NCBI GenBank assembly: GCA_013178125.1
Contig: JABLXJ010000001.1
Coordinates: 390,538 to 435,065, forward strand
Reading direction: 5' to 3'
Origin: Bacillota bacterium
Lineage (GTDB): Bacteria; Bacillota; SHA-98; Ch115; JABLXJ01
DNA length: 44,528 nt
The position numbers and the translations under genes were made by a program. The notes under the pieces were generated by a model, which saw only the letters and a program-made list of their open reading frames with translations, was not told the origin of the DNA and made no database searches. Shown piece after piece: positions 14,955 through 23,123 of the stretch; the stretch's first letter is position 1, and every line of letters starts with the position of its first letter.

Positions 14955-16328
14955 ATGGATTTCTACGGTACAATGCGAATAAACGATAAGGGACATCTCG
15001 AAATAGGGGGATGCGATACCATCGATCTGGCCGGGGAATACGGGACGCCGCTTTACGTAATGGACGAGAAGGCCATTCGCGGGGAGTGCCGGGCATTCCG
15101 CAGGGCACTGGAAACCCGGCATGCCAACAGCGAGGTGATATACGCGGGCAAGGCGTTCTCGACGATGGCCATGTGCAGGATCGTCGATGAGGAAGGGCTC
15201 GGCCTGGATGTTGCCTCGGGGGGAGAGATTATCACAGCCCTCAAAGCCGGCTTCCCAGCCGGTAGGATATACTTCCACGGGAACAATAAGAGCAGGTCCG
15301 ATCTGGAGATGGCCCTGCGGGCCCGGATAGGCCGGTTTATGGTGGATAACCTCTATGAGCTCGAGATGCTCCATGACCTCGCCAGGCAGCTCAGGATCAG
15401 GGCTCACGTGGATTTCCGGGTGACGCCGGGGGTTGAGGCGCATACACACGAATACATCCGGACGGGACAGCTCGATTCCAAATTTGGGCTGGGCCTGCAA
15501 AACGGCCAGGCCATGATGGCGATCGAGAAGGCCCTAGCCATGGAGGGCATAGTGGTACACGGGCTTCACTGCCATATCGGCTCTCAGATATTTGAACTCG
15601 AGTCCTTCAAAGTGGCCTGTGAGCTAATGGTGGACTTCATGGCAAGGGTCAGGCGGGAAACGGGCTTCACATGTGAGGAGCTCAACCTGGGGGGCGGCCT
15701 TGGCGTGCGCTATGTGGAGGGTGATGTAAGGGCGAGTGTTGAGGATTACGCCGACCTGGTTGTAAGCACCCTCTACAGGAAGGCAGGAGAACACAACCTG
15801 CCGGTTCCGAAGCTCCTGGTTGAACCCGGTCGCTATATCGTGGGGCAGGCAGGCACGACGCTTTATACTGTCGGGTCAATAAAGGATATACCCGGCATCC
15901 GGAAGTATATCGCCGTGGACGGGGGTTATACTGACAACCCCCGGGTGGCGCTCTATGGCGCGAAGTACCAGGTTATAGTTGCAAACAAGGCCAACTGCGA
16001 CCCTGTGGAGACCGTGACGATAGCCGGGAGATGCTGCGAGTCCGGGGATATGCTGGCCTGGGATGTCCGGCTGCCCAAACTCGAGCCCGGTGATATCCTG
16101 GCCTTCCTCACCACCGGGGCCTATCAATACTCGATGTCGAGCAATTACAACCGGTTCGCCCGGCCCGCGGTGGTATTTGTGCGGGACGGCGAGGTTGGCC
16201 TGGTGGTGGAGCGAGAGAGCTATGAGGATGTCATCACCCATGACAGGATCCCGCAGAGGTTGCTGAAGGGGGCTTTTAAGGAGCCAGAACTCGAGGCAAG
16301 GACTGACGCGATGGTATCGCGGGTCTAG
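14955..16328 (+). CDS. lysA: Diaminopimelate decarboxylase
   Basis: LysA converts meso-diaminopimelate to L-lysine with pyridoxal phosphate. The 457-residue protein has the alanine-racemase-like barrel (about 35-290) with the PLP Lys66 in IYAGKAFST, the HCHIGSQI strand, LGGGLGVRY for phosphate binding, and EPGRYIVG. The C-terminal beta domain has the substrate motif CCESGDML and TTGAYQYSMSSNYN. I choose ATG 14955, which gives the family start (MDFYGTMRINDKGHLEIGG); GTG 14916 is an upstream in-frame alternative. AAGGAAGGGG lies 13 nt before ATG 14955. Confidence 0.93.
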   Translation: MDFYGTMRINDKGHLEIGGCDTIDLAGEYGTPLYVMDEKAIRGECRAFRRALETRHANSEVIYAGKAFSTMAMCRIVDEEGLGLDVASGGEIITALKAGFPAGRIYFHGNNKSRSDLEMALRARIGRFMVDNLYELEMLHDLARQLRIRAHVDFRVTPGVEAHTHEYIRTGQLDSKFGLGLQNGQAMMAIEKALAMEGIVVHGLHCHIGSQIFELESFKVACELMVDFMARVRRETGFTCEELNLGGGLGVRYVEGDVRASVEDYADLVVSTLYRKAGEHNLPVPKLLVEPGRYIVGQAGTTLYTVGSIKDIPGIRKYIAVDGGYTDNPRVALYGAKYQVIVANKANCDPVETVTIAGRCCESGDMLAWDVRLPKLEPGDILAFLTTGAYQYSMSSNYNRFARPAVVFVRDGEVGLVVERESYEDVITHDRIPQRLLKGAFKEPELEARTDAMVSRV

Positions 16329-16413
16329 GAAGCCCGGGAGGCGCGGGTGTGAGAGAATCGGGCGGATGAAGTGGGAATCGGGCAAATCAGGAAGAGGAGG
16401 ATGGCGAGACTAG

Positions 16414-17010
16414 GTGCAAAGTATTGCTTCGATACTGATAACTCTCCCAATAATCCTTTTCGCGCTCACGGTGCATGAGTATGCCCATGGCATGGTCGCG
16501 AACGGCCTCGGCGATCCAACGGCGCGGATGCAGGGGAGGCTGACGCTGAACCCCCTGGCTCACCTGGACGTGATCGGCACCTTGATGCTCATTGTAACGC
16601 AGAGGTTTGGATGGGCCAAACCGGTGCCTATAAACCCGGCCTACTTCAAGGATTGGCGCAGGGGGATCATGCTGGTTGGCCTTGCGGGGCCCCTGGCCAA
16701 CGTCACGCTCGCCTTCATAGCGGCCCTGCCCTTGAGATTTGGGGCGCCTCTGACGCCGGTTATAAGGTTTCTCCTGGAGATGACTGTTTATATCAACCTG
16801 GGACTCGCCGCCTTCAACCTTATACCGCTCCCCCCCCTTGACGGGTCCAGGGTGGTCATGGGGCTCTTGAGGGGCCGTTACTCTTACAGTTATGCCCAAC
16901 TTGAGGCGTATGGCCCGTTTATCTTGATGTTGCTCATCCTCACGGGGGCCACAGGCTATATCATTATGCCCATATGGTTTCTCTTGAGGAGAATCGTGCT
17001 GGGATGGTAG
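16414..17010 (+). CDS. Site-2 protease family protein (peptidase M50)
   Basis: This 198-residue polytopic membrane metalloprotease has the zinc motif HEYAH in the first helix (about residues 21-25) and LPPLDGSRV near 143-151, which supplies the third ligand Asp. About five transmembrane helices are present. It is of the short PDZ-less group, related in size to the SpoIVFB-like and ywhC-type proteases. The start is GTG 16414; the GAGGAGG site is 13 nt upstream. The gene precedes trpS and the scpAB genes, a conserved order in Clostridia. The substrate is unknown; a role in sporulation is possible but not shown. Confidence 0.88.
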   Translation: MQSIASILITLPIILFALTVHEYAHGMVANGLGDPTARMQGRLTLNPLAHLDVIGTLMLIVTQRFGWAKPVPINPAYFKDWRRGIMLVGLAGPLANVTLAFIAALPLRFGAPLTPVIRFLLEMTVYINLGLAAFNLIPLPPLDGSRVVMGLLRGRYSYSYAQLEAYGPFILMLLILTGATGYIIMPIWFLLRRIVLGW

Positions 17011-17064
17011 GCCCGGGGTTAGATATTTAGAGATGTCCGCCATGCAGTGAGGGGGAAGGAATGG

Positions 17065-18048
17065 ATGGGAAAGCCACGAGTCTTCAGCGGGATGAGGCCG
17101 ACAGGCAGGCTTCAATTAGGAAACTACTTCGGCGCGCTCAAAAACTGGGTAGATATGCAGGACGACTATGAATGCTATTTCGGGGTCGTCGACTGGCACG
17201 CCCTCACTACAGGATATGAGGATACCAGCGAGATAAGGGATAATACGAGGGAAATGGTTGTTGACTGGCTGGCTGCCGGGCTCGATCCTGAGAAAAGCGT
17301 TATAATCCGCCAGTCTGATATAAAGGAGCATGCTGAGCTCCAGTTGCTTTTTTCCATGATAACCCCCCTGGGCTGGCTGGAGCGGTGCCCGACTTACAAG
17401 GAACAGCTTCACCAGCTTGAAGGCCGGGATATCATGACCTACGGCTTCCTCGGTTACCCGGTTTTGATGGCTGCCGATATCCTGGCATATAAAGCAGAGG
17501 CCGTCCCGGTGGGTGAGGACCAGCTCCCTCATGTGGAGCTGACGCGCGAGATAGCCCGGCGTTTCAATTTCCTTTATAAACCTGTTTTCCCTGAGCCCCA
17601 GGCGCTATTAAACAGGGACGTCACCCTGCTGCCCGGGATCGACGGGAGGAAGATGAGCAAGAGCTACGGGAATTACATCCTTATGTCCGCGGAGCCTGGG
17701 GAGGTTGAGGAGAGGGTCGGGATGATGGTGACAGATCCTGAGCGCATAAGGCGCACAGATCCAGGACATCCAGGCGTGTGTACGGTTTATGCCTTCCACA
17801 AGGTGTTCTCAGGCGAGGAGCTCCCCCAGATAGAGGCTGACTGCATAGGCGCCAGGATCGGGTGCGTGGAATGCAAGAAACGCCTGGGCCAAGCCCTTAA
17901 CCGGGCTCTCGAGCCGGTCAGGGAGAAGCGCCGCGCCCTGGTGGCCAATCCCGAACTGGTTGAGGATATCCTCAGGGATGGGGCGAAAAGGGCGAGGGCC
18001 GTGGCTGGCAGGACGCTCGAAGAGGTCCGGAGCGCCATGAGAATATAA
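17065..18048 (+). CDS. trpS: Tryptophanyl-tRNA synthetase
   Basis: TrpS charges tRNA-Trp. The 327-residue class I synthetase shows the HIGH-equivalent segment PTGRLQLGNYFGAL at the N-terminus, the tryptophan-binding region (GVDWHALTT, SDIKEHAELQ), GEDQLPHVELTREIARRFN, and the signature GRKMSKSYGNYI. I choose ATG 17065, with GGGGGAAGGA 5-13 nt upstream, rather than GTG 17047. The cognate tRNA-Trp gene is also in this window, about 27 kb away on the other strand. No T-box leader is visible before trpS, as expected if it is cotranscribed with the protease gene. Confidence 0.96.
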   Translation: MGKPRVFSGMRPTGRLQLGNYFGALKNWVDMQDDYECYFGVVDWHALTTGYEDTSEIRDNTREMVVDWLAAGLDPEKSVIIRQSDIKEHAELQLLFSMITPLGWLERCPTYKEQLHQLEGRDIMTYGFLGYPVLMAADILAYKAEAVPVGEDQLPHVELTREIARRFNFLYKPVFPEPQALLNRDVTLLPGIDGRKMSKSYGNYILMSAEPGEVEERVGMMVTDPERIRRTDPGHPGVCTVYAFHKVFSGEELPQIEADCIGARIGCVECKKRLGQALNRALEPVREKRRALVANPELVEDILRDGAKRARAVAGRTLEEVRSAMRI

Positions 18049-18140
18049 CAATACCGGGCAACACCGCGCCAGCGGCGATGGATGCGCTGGACCGGGAGGC
18101 CGGGATCGGCGAATGGCGATTGATTGGAGGACGGCGATCT

Positions 18141-19007
18141 ATGCCAGCACCTCTCAGGAAACTGCAGCGCGGGACCGGCGGCGTTGCCGGCGACGAGCTC
18201 ACGGATCTTCTTTCCAAAATTGAAGCGCGGGAAGTCGATATCGTCGAGGTATCCATCTCCGATATCGCAAGCCGCATTCTCGACCGGGCGTTCCCGCCGG
18301 GCGGCCAGGGCCAGGGGCAGGGGAGCGGTAGTGAAATTGATATAGACTCATTGAGCGAGGTGCTTGTCAAGCTCTCCGAGTTGGTGCAGCTAAAGGTGCG
18401 AAAGATCCTGCCACCCGATCCGCCGGCGGCGCTTGACGATGCCGCTTCAATCGGGTTGTTCCAGGACGGCCTGGAGCAGGACGCGGACCCGGGCGGTGAG
18501 GACGACCGCAGCGGTAGCGGTGAGCTTTTGGCCCGCCTCATGCAGTACCGGGTCTTCAGGGACGCCGCGGTGGAGCTTGAGAGACGCGAGGAATTGTGGA
18601 GGAATGTGTATACCCGCACGGATTTAGCTGGTCCGTGCCTGGCTCCGGCTGAGAATAGAGGGGTGAACCCCGGCGGTCCCGGAGCCGCGGACGCCGGTGA
18701 GGGGGTCCTCAATAAGGATGTTCTCCGGCAGCTTCTTGATGAACTGCGTGAGGTGCTGGACGCCGACCCCGAGGAAGCCTTGCGCCATATCCCGCTTGAG
18801 GAGATGCCCATAGTCGATAAAATGGAGGAAGTGATGGCGCAGGTCGAGAAAAAGGGGGTCACAACGTTCAGGGATTTGTTTTCCCCGCGTTCAACCCGCG
18901 TCGAGATCATCGCCACGTTTCTGGCCATTCTGGAGCTTATACGCCTTATGAAGCTTACCGTCTCCCAGGAGGGGCGCTTCGGAAAGATCGTAATCAGCAA
19001 GGCGTAG
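18141..19007 (+). CDS. scpA: Segregation and condensation protein A, divergent
   Basis: ScpA is the kleisin subunit bridging SMC heads. The 288-residue product keeps the C-terminal winged-helix signature (TTFRDLFSPRSTRVEIIATFLAILELIRLMKLTV, cited here by its ends) and a middle helix (GELLARLMQYRVFRDAAVEL) typical of the family. The N-terminus is unusual: the canonical FEGPLDLLLHLI is reduced to GDELTDLLSKIEAREVDI, and two Gly/Gln/Ser-rich inserts are present (about 58-70 and 115-135). GGAGG lies 10 nt before ATG 18141; a longer in-frame start at 18078 has no ribosome binding site. It precedes scpB, its partner, by 69 nt. Confidence 0.85.
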   Translation: MPAPLRKLQRGTGGVAGDELTDLLSKIEAREVDIVEVSISDIASRILDRAFPPGGQGQGQGSGSEIDIDSLSEVLVKLSELVQLKVRKILPPDPPAALDDAASIGLFQDGLEQDADPGGEDDRSGSGELLARLMQYRVFRDAAVELERREELWRNVYTRTDLAGPCLAPAENRGVNPGGPGAADAGEGVLNKDVLRQLLDELREVLDADPEEALRHIPLEEMPIVDKMEEVMAQVEKKGVTTFRDLFSPRSTRVEIIATFLAILELIRLMKLTVSQEGRFGKIVISKA

Positions 19008-19076
19008 TATGTAGTATTGTCTGATAGCTCTAGCTACCCAATTGCTGCCTGAGAAAGTACAGGGGTGTATGTTGCT

Positions 19077-19619
19077 ATGGATGTCGATGAGGCAAGGAGA
19101 GTAGTAGAGGCTCTTATTTTTGCCTCGACCCGACCGCTCAGGGCGGAGGAGATAGCCCAGGTTATCGGGTTTGATGTCGAGCCCACAATTGCTTTAATCC
19201 ACCAGATTAAATCCGAATATGATTCAACGCACCGCGGCATCCAGGTGGTAGAGGTCGCCGGGGGCTACCAGATGGCAACCCGGCCCGATCTGGCCCCTTA
19301 TATTGAGAAAATCGAAAGGGCCCCGAGGGGACAGGGCCTTTCTCGCGCCGCTCTCGAAACGCTGGCTGTGATCGCGTATAAGCAGCCCATCACCCGCAGC
19401 GAGATAGAGGCCTTACGGGGAGTGCGCGTTGATGCGGTGCTTGCGACCCTCCTTGAGCGTGGCCTCATCCGCGAGGTCGGGCGGAAGGAGACTCTAGGGA
19501 GGCCGATCCTTTACGGCACCACACCCGAGTTCCTCCGTTATTTTGGGATGAAATCCCTCTCCGAGCTTCCCGAATTGAAGACTCCAGGCAGGTCGAATAC
19601 CCAACCACAAACTGGTTAA
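19077..19619 (+). CDS. scpB: Segregation and condensation protein B
   Basis: ScpB is the KITE-type subunit that binds ScpA in the SMC condensin. The 180-residue protein contains two winged-helix domains: RRVVEALIFASTRPLRAEEIA at the N-terminus, and LSRAALETLAVIAYKQPITRSEIEALRGV (described by its ends) followed by LLERGLIREVGRKETLGRPILYGTT. I choose ATG 19077, about 11 nt after AGGGG; GTG 19065 is in frame but lacks a site. A Pro/Thr/Gln tail follows the second domain. Confidence 0.94.
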   Translation: MDVDEARRVVEALIFASTRPLRAEEIAQVIGFDVEPTIALIHQIKSEYDSTHRGIQVVEVAGGYQMATRPDLAPYIEKIERAPRGQGLSRAALETLAVIAYKQPITRSEIEALRGVRVDAVLATLLERGLIREVGRKETLGRPILYGTTPEFLRYFGMKSLSELPELKTPGRSNTQPQTG

Positions 19620-19695
19620 ACTAATTTTAAACTAATTATAGGGCATGACCGGGAAGGCATGACGAAGGGACTATGCCAGAAGGGAGCTCGCCGTT

Positions 19696-20373
19696 TTGCA
19701 TGTGGAGCGTGCGCTTTATATCATTTTTGCGCTCCTGGGCTTCATCATCATTCTTTCCTTTGTCCCAATTGAGCTTACCATAATCTACGCGCGCGAGCAG
19801 GGGAAGGATCACCTTGATCTGCTTCTCGGCTTCTTCAACGGCGTGTTCAGATTTCGCGCGCTAAGCCTCCGGCACCCCGCCCGGCTCCTCGTCGATCGAA
19901 TCCTACAACGTTTTGGACTGGCGGGCCTTTCAGGGCAAATACCACCAGGGGATACAAAAGGTCAAAGACGGCCAAAAGCAAAAGGGACGCTGGTGACCCG
20001 CGTGGGGTGGAGAGCTAAAAGCCTTATATTGGATTTTTTCAAGATGGAGCTGGCCAGAGATGGCCTGCCTTGCAGGGACTTCGAGGTTAGCCTGAATGTC
20101 GGCGCGGGCGATGCGGCGCTCACGGGGATGCTCGTCGGGGGCTTGTGGGCCGCGACTTCACCTGCCATCTTTAGTCTTGGGAAATTCATTAAATTTGGGA
20201 AGCGAAGGCCCAGGATCAGCATCAAACCCGACTTCTCCGCGCGCCGGCTCGACGTGAGGTTTCGCTGTATATTAGTGCTAAACGTCGGTTATATTATCTT
20301 GCGAAGTATTGTTCGTCGTGCAGGTGTTCTTCTCAAGAAGGGGGTTCAATTATATGGCAGCTCACCCTATTGA
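19696..20373 (+). CDS. DUF2953 domain protein (YtfI-like)
   Basis: This 225-residue protein starts with a transmembrane anchor (residues about 6-25), followed by a cytoplasmic or membrane-peripheral alpha/beta domain with GWRAKSLILDFF, the GAGDAALTGMLVGGLWA segment, and a strand pattern ending RCILVLNVGYIIL. These fit DUF2953, the YtfI family always found before ytfJ in spore formers. The start is TTG 19696, with AAGGGAG 10 nt upstream. Its end overlaps ytfJ by 20 bp, and a sigma-F-like promoter for ytfJ lies inside it. The function is unknown. Confidence 0.8.
   Translation: MHVERALYIIFALLGFIIILSFVPIELTIIYAREQGKDHLDLLLGFFNGVFRFRALSLRHPARLLVDRILQRFGLAGLSGQIPPGDTKGQRRPKAKGTLVTRVGWRAKSLILDFFKMELARDGLPCRDFEVSLNVGAGDAALTGMLVGGLWAATSPAIFSLGKFIKFGKRRPRISIKPDFSARRLDVRFRCILVLNVGYIILRSIVRRAGVLLKKGVQLYGSSPY
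20267..20296 (+). promoter_or_regulatory. Sigma-F-like promoter inside DUF2953 gene, for ytfJ
   Basis: GTATA (20267-20271) is followed after 15 nt by GGTTATATTA (20287-20296), matching the sigma-F pattern GYATA, N15-16, GGnRAnAnTw except at one -10 position. The start would be near 20303, about 50 nt before the ytfJ ATG. ytfJ is a sigma-F gene in B. subtilis. Confidence 0.5.
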
Positions 20374-20839
20374 GGGTCTGATGAAGACCGCTATGGAGAG
20401 CATAAAGGAAATGGTTGATGTAAATACAATTCTGGGTGATCCAGTTGAGACGCCGGATGGCAGCGTTATACTCCCGGTCTCCCGGGTGAGCTTCGGGTTT
20501 GCGGCGGGCGGCAGTGAGTTCGTCGAGACAGGACCTGTCATGGCTGCGACGGGAGCGTCCCAGGGTCAGGAGGAACAGGGGGCGCCTGAGGACATGATGG
20601 CGGCCGCGCACCCGTTCGGTGGTGGGAGCGGTGCTGGAATATCCGTACAGCCGGTCGCGTTTCTCGTGGTGGGCCATGGTCAGGTGCGTTGCCTGCCTGT
20701 CGATGGCGGTGCAATACTGGACCGCATTATCGACCTGGCTCCACAGCTCCTTGGGCAACTCCAGGGCCAGGGCGGGCTCGGGCGCCCGGGTCGCAGGGAG
20801 GCTATAGCGAGTCCAAATGTCCAGGGAGGGGTGCAGTAG
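20354..20839 (+). CDS. ytfJ: Sporulation protein YtfJ (GerW family)
   Basis: YtfJ, also called GerW, is a forespore protein required for normal spore germination. The 161-residue product has the family core HPIEGLMKTAMESIKEM, VNTILGDPVETPDGSVILPV, SRVSFGFAAGGSEF, then a variable Ala/Gly-rich middle and the strand GISVQPVAFLVVGHGQVR. I choose ATG 20354, with GGGGGT 8 nt upstream, which gives the family start. It overlaps the DUF2953 gene by 20 bp and probably also has its own sigma-F-type promoter. Confidence 0.95.
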   Translation: MAAHPIEGLMKTAMESIKEMVDVNTILGDPVETPDGSVILPVSRVSFGFAAGGSEFVETGPVMAATGASQGQEEQGAPEDMMAAAHPFGGGSGAGISVQPVAFLVVGHGQVRCLPVDGGAILDRIIDLAPQLLGQLQGQGGLGRPGRREAIASPNVQGGVQ

Positions 20840-20906
20840 GGCGGCAGGGCGCAGTAGCGGCAGGCAATAGGCCGGCCTGGCAACCTGCGAGGCTCCTAAA
20901 ACCGTT

Positions 20907-20935
20907 TTGACAGCCATTCCCCGTTGTAGTATATT
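20907..20935 (+). promoter_or_regulatory. Strong sigma-A promoter for ktrA
   Basis: TTGACA (20907-20912) and TATATT (20930-20935) are separated by 17 nt, a near-consensus housekeeping promoter. It lies 45 nt before the ktrA start and isolates ktrA from ytfJ. Confidence 0.7.
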
Positions 20936-20980
20936 AAACTCGTTGAGGACCGACTAGGAGAATATACCAGGGGGATGGTT

Positions 20981-21634
20981 ATGGTAAAGCAGTTTGCTGT
21001 CATAGGTCTCGGGCGTTTCGGGGTCAGTGTCGGGAAGACGCTCGCGAAGCTTGGGCATGAGGTGCTCGCTATAGATAAGAACCAGGACACCGTGCAGCAT
21101 GTGGCAAATATTTTTACACATGCGGTCCAGGCTGATGCCACAGACGAGGAGGCCCTGAAGGCTCTCGGGATTCGAAACGTGGATGTCGCCATAGTTGCGA
21201 TCGCCCAGGATATCCAGTCGAGCATTCTCGCTACCCTGGCGCTGAAAAGCCTTGGGGTCAAGTATGTTGTTGCCAAGGCTCACGATGAGTTACATGGCAA
21301 AGTACTCGAGAAGGTCGGGGCGGATAGGGTCATTTACCCTGAGCGCGATATGGGCATAAGGGTGGCAAATAATCTCGTTTCCTCAAATATCCTGGATTAT
21401 ATTGAGCTGTCTCCTGACTACAGTATTATCGAGGTCGTTGCAACGGATGAGTTTGCGGATAGGTCCCTGCGCGAGCTCAACCTGCGGGCAAAGTATGGTA
21501 TAACTGTCGTAGCTATCAAGAGCGGCACCGAAATCAAGGTTTCCCCTGGGGCCGATGATAAGATTCACAGGGGCGATATCCTAGTAGTGCTGGGTAGAAA
21601 CGAGAATCTCGACCGGCTGCAAAAGCTCTGGTAA
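20981..21634 (+). CDS. KtrA-type potassium channel regulatory (RCK) protein
   Basis: This 217-residue cytosolic protein has an N-terminal RCK/Rossmann domain (QFAVIGLGRFGVSVG nucleotide loop; VQADATDEEAL after strand 3) and a C-terminal TrkA_C domain (about 135-217; SIIEVVATDEFADRSLRELN, GDILVVLGRNENLDRLQ). Such proteins gate K+ transporters of the KtrAB type in response to ATP, ADP or c-di-AMP. I choose ATG 20981, with AGGGGG 7 nt upstream, rather than ATG 20975. The membrane subunit KtrB is not adjacent, so the partner must be encoded elsewhere. Confidence 0.88.
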   Translation: MVKQFAVIGLGRFGVSVGKTLAKLGHEVLAIDKNQDTVQHVANIFTHAVQADATDEEALKALGIRNVDVAIVAIAQDIQSSILATLALKSLGVKYVVAKAHDELHGKVLEKVGADRVIYPERDMGIRVANNLVSSNILDYIELSPDYSIIEVVATDEFADRSLRELNLRAKYGITVVAIKSGTEIKVSPGADDKIHRGDILVVLGRNENLDRLQKLW

Positions 21635-21668
21635 AAGCTCTGGGAGTGGCCAGGTGGTTTGAAGCTAT

Positions 21669-22430
21669 ATGGAACGCCTCCAGAAAGCGCTCGCCAAGGC
21701 AGGGGTTGCTTCGCGTCGCCGGGCTGAGGAATTGATACTTGAGGGAAGGGTAAGGGTTAATGGTGAGGTTGTGACGGCCCTTGGCACCAGGGTAGAGCCT
21801 GGCGTGGATGAAATAAGGGTCGACGGGCGCGTCATCGCCTGCCATGTCCCGAGGGTGTATCTTGCCCTGAATAAGCCCCGGGGGTATGTCACGACAACCC
21901 GCGATCCCCAGGGGCGGCCTACAGTCCTTGACCTGATCCCGGATGTCAGGATGCGCGTTTTCCCCGTAGGAAGGCTCGACTCTGATACAGAGGGTCTTCT
22001 TATTTTGACCAATGATGGTGATTTCGCCTATGCGCTTACCCACCCGAAGCATGAGGTCCCAAGGACTTATATAGCGTGGGTTTCAGGTCTCCCGGCAGAG
22101 GCCAGCCTCGAAGCGCTCCGGAATGGGGTCATACTTGAGGATGGCCCGACCGCCCCAGCCGATGTCAGGGTGCTGGGCCGGCATAGGAGGGGCGTCGTCC
22201 TGCAGCTCAGGATTCACGAGGGCCGCAAGAGGCAGGTGCGGCGCATGTGCAAGGCTGTGGGGCACCCCGTCCTGGCATTGAGGCGCGTTGCGATAGGCCC
22301 GCTTCGCCTCGATGACCTGGGGATCGATGTCGGCGGCTACCGGTTTCTGACCCCTGACGAGGTCAGGCCCTTGCTTGATGTCGCGCATGCTGTGCGCGCT
22401 GTAGCGCGTGATGCAGGTATAGCGCGGTGA
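21669..22430 (+). CDS. RsuA/RluB-family pseudouridine synthase
   Basis: The 253-residue enzyme has an N-terminal S4 RNA-binding domain (ERLQKALAKAGVASRRRAEELI) and a catalytic domain with the RsuA-family active-site motif GRLDSDTEGLLILTNDGDF, whose Asp forms the covalent intermediate with uridine. TYIAWVSG and HEGRKRQVRRMCKAVGHPV are typical downstream blocks. It most likely modifies 23S rRNA helix 69-80 region as RluB, the usual Firmicute family member; RsuA or RluE/F specificity cannot be excluded. The start ATG 21669 has only a weak site. The tail after VRPLLD is Ala/Val/Arg-rich. Confidence 0.9.
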   Translation: MERLQKALAKAGVASRRRAEELILEGRVRVNGEVVTALGTRVEPGVDEIRVDGRVIACHVPRVYLALNKPRGYVTTTRDPQGRPTVLDLIPDVRMRVFPVGRLDSDTEGLLILTNDGDFAYALTHPKHEVPRTYIAWVSGLPAEASLEALRNGVILEDGPTAPADVRVLGRHRRGVVLQLRIHEGRKRQVRRMCKAVGHPVLALRRVAIGPLRLDDLGIDVGGYRFLTPDEVRPLLDVAHAVRAVARDAGIAR

Positions 22431-22521
22431 CGCAAGTGCAGTGCGATGATGTGTTAAGTTGATGATGTGTCAACTCGCGGCGATGTAAGTAAAAGTAAGT
22501 TAAGTAATGCGGGTGATATAG

Positions 22522-22734
22522 GTGAATGTCAGGGGCATCCTCACCATCCTGGGAACATGGTTTCTGAGGGCGTCGATCCTGGCTTTTATTTTGTTGGTTC
22601 TATCCCAGGGCGCGCTGACATTTGAGGCTGCGAGGGTTTTTCTTTGCAGGGTCGAGAGATTCGAGGGGAGACCTGCACTGCGCGGGGCTCCGCCGGACCC
22701 GGGCTGGATCACCCCGCGTGGTTCACACAAATAA
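22522..22734 (+). CDS. Small membrane protein, YpfB/DUF5359-like position
   Basis: This 70-residue protein has one hydrophobic segment (about 13-30) and a Pro/Arg tail. The start GTG 22522 is preceded by GGGTGAT. B. subtilis YpfB (DUF5359) is a similar single-helix protein encoded just before cmk, and here the gene precedes hisC-cmk; the pattern of a hydrophobic helix followed by a segment ending FEG is shared. The match is too short to be firm, so I leave it as an uncharacterised membrane protein. Confidence 0.5.
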   Translation: MNVRGILTILGTWFLRASILAFILLVLSQGALTFEAARVFLCRVERFEGRPALRGAPPDPGWITPRGSHK

Positions 22735-22828
22735 AAGTATAGAACCTCTTGGAAACGTGAGCATTAATCCCTTGCGAACCAGGTAAATCTGTGTTAGACT
22801 AATTTTTGTCGGGAGCTTTGCTTATAAT

Positions 22829-23014
22829 CGGGTAAAGAGGTTTACACAGGGTTTATCAGACGTGGTGCTGAATGACAGCTGCAAGTGCAGGGAGCTGGCG
22901 TGTACCGCATGACAAGAGTGGTAGGGCGGTACCGGTTAGTGGATCTGATCTGATAGGTCTAACCTAACCTGAATAGATTTTAAGAGGAGACACTCCCGCG
23001 CGAGTGTCTTTTTT
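22829..23014 (+). ncRNA. Possible structured RNA or hisC leader, unassigned
   Basis: The 389-nt gap between the small membrane gene and hisC has no ORF with a good start. TATAAT (22823-22828) begins it and a strong terminator ends at 23014. In between are hairpins: CTGC/GCAG inside CAGCT/AGCTG (about 22874-22900) and GTACCGC/GCGGTAC (about 22902-22933). No known riboswitch or T-box consensus is recognised. It could be a regulatory leader or an independent small RNA. Confidence 0.35.
22988..23014 (+). terminator. Intrinsic terminator upstream of hisC
   Basis: AGACACTC (22988-22995) and GAGTGTCT (23002-23009) form a perfect 8-bp stem with loop CCGCGC, then a T-run to 23014. It lies 110 nt before hisC, so it ends either a small RNA or an attenuated hisC leader. 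Confidence 0.8.
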
Positions 23015-23123
23015 ACCATAGGGAACCTGCGGGTGAGGAGCTGGTGTGAGAGTGGGTCAGCGCGAGTCTGGGCAATGGATATCCGGGTGCGAGTCGGGGG
23101 GCAGGCCCGGGTGCAAGGTTGAG

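Noticed and set aside
22829-23014. T-box leader for hisC
   Set aside because: AGAGTGGTA near 22912 hints at the T-box sequence, but the ACCGCG part, a specifier loop and stem I elements are not found.
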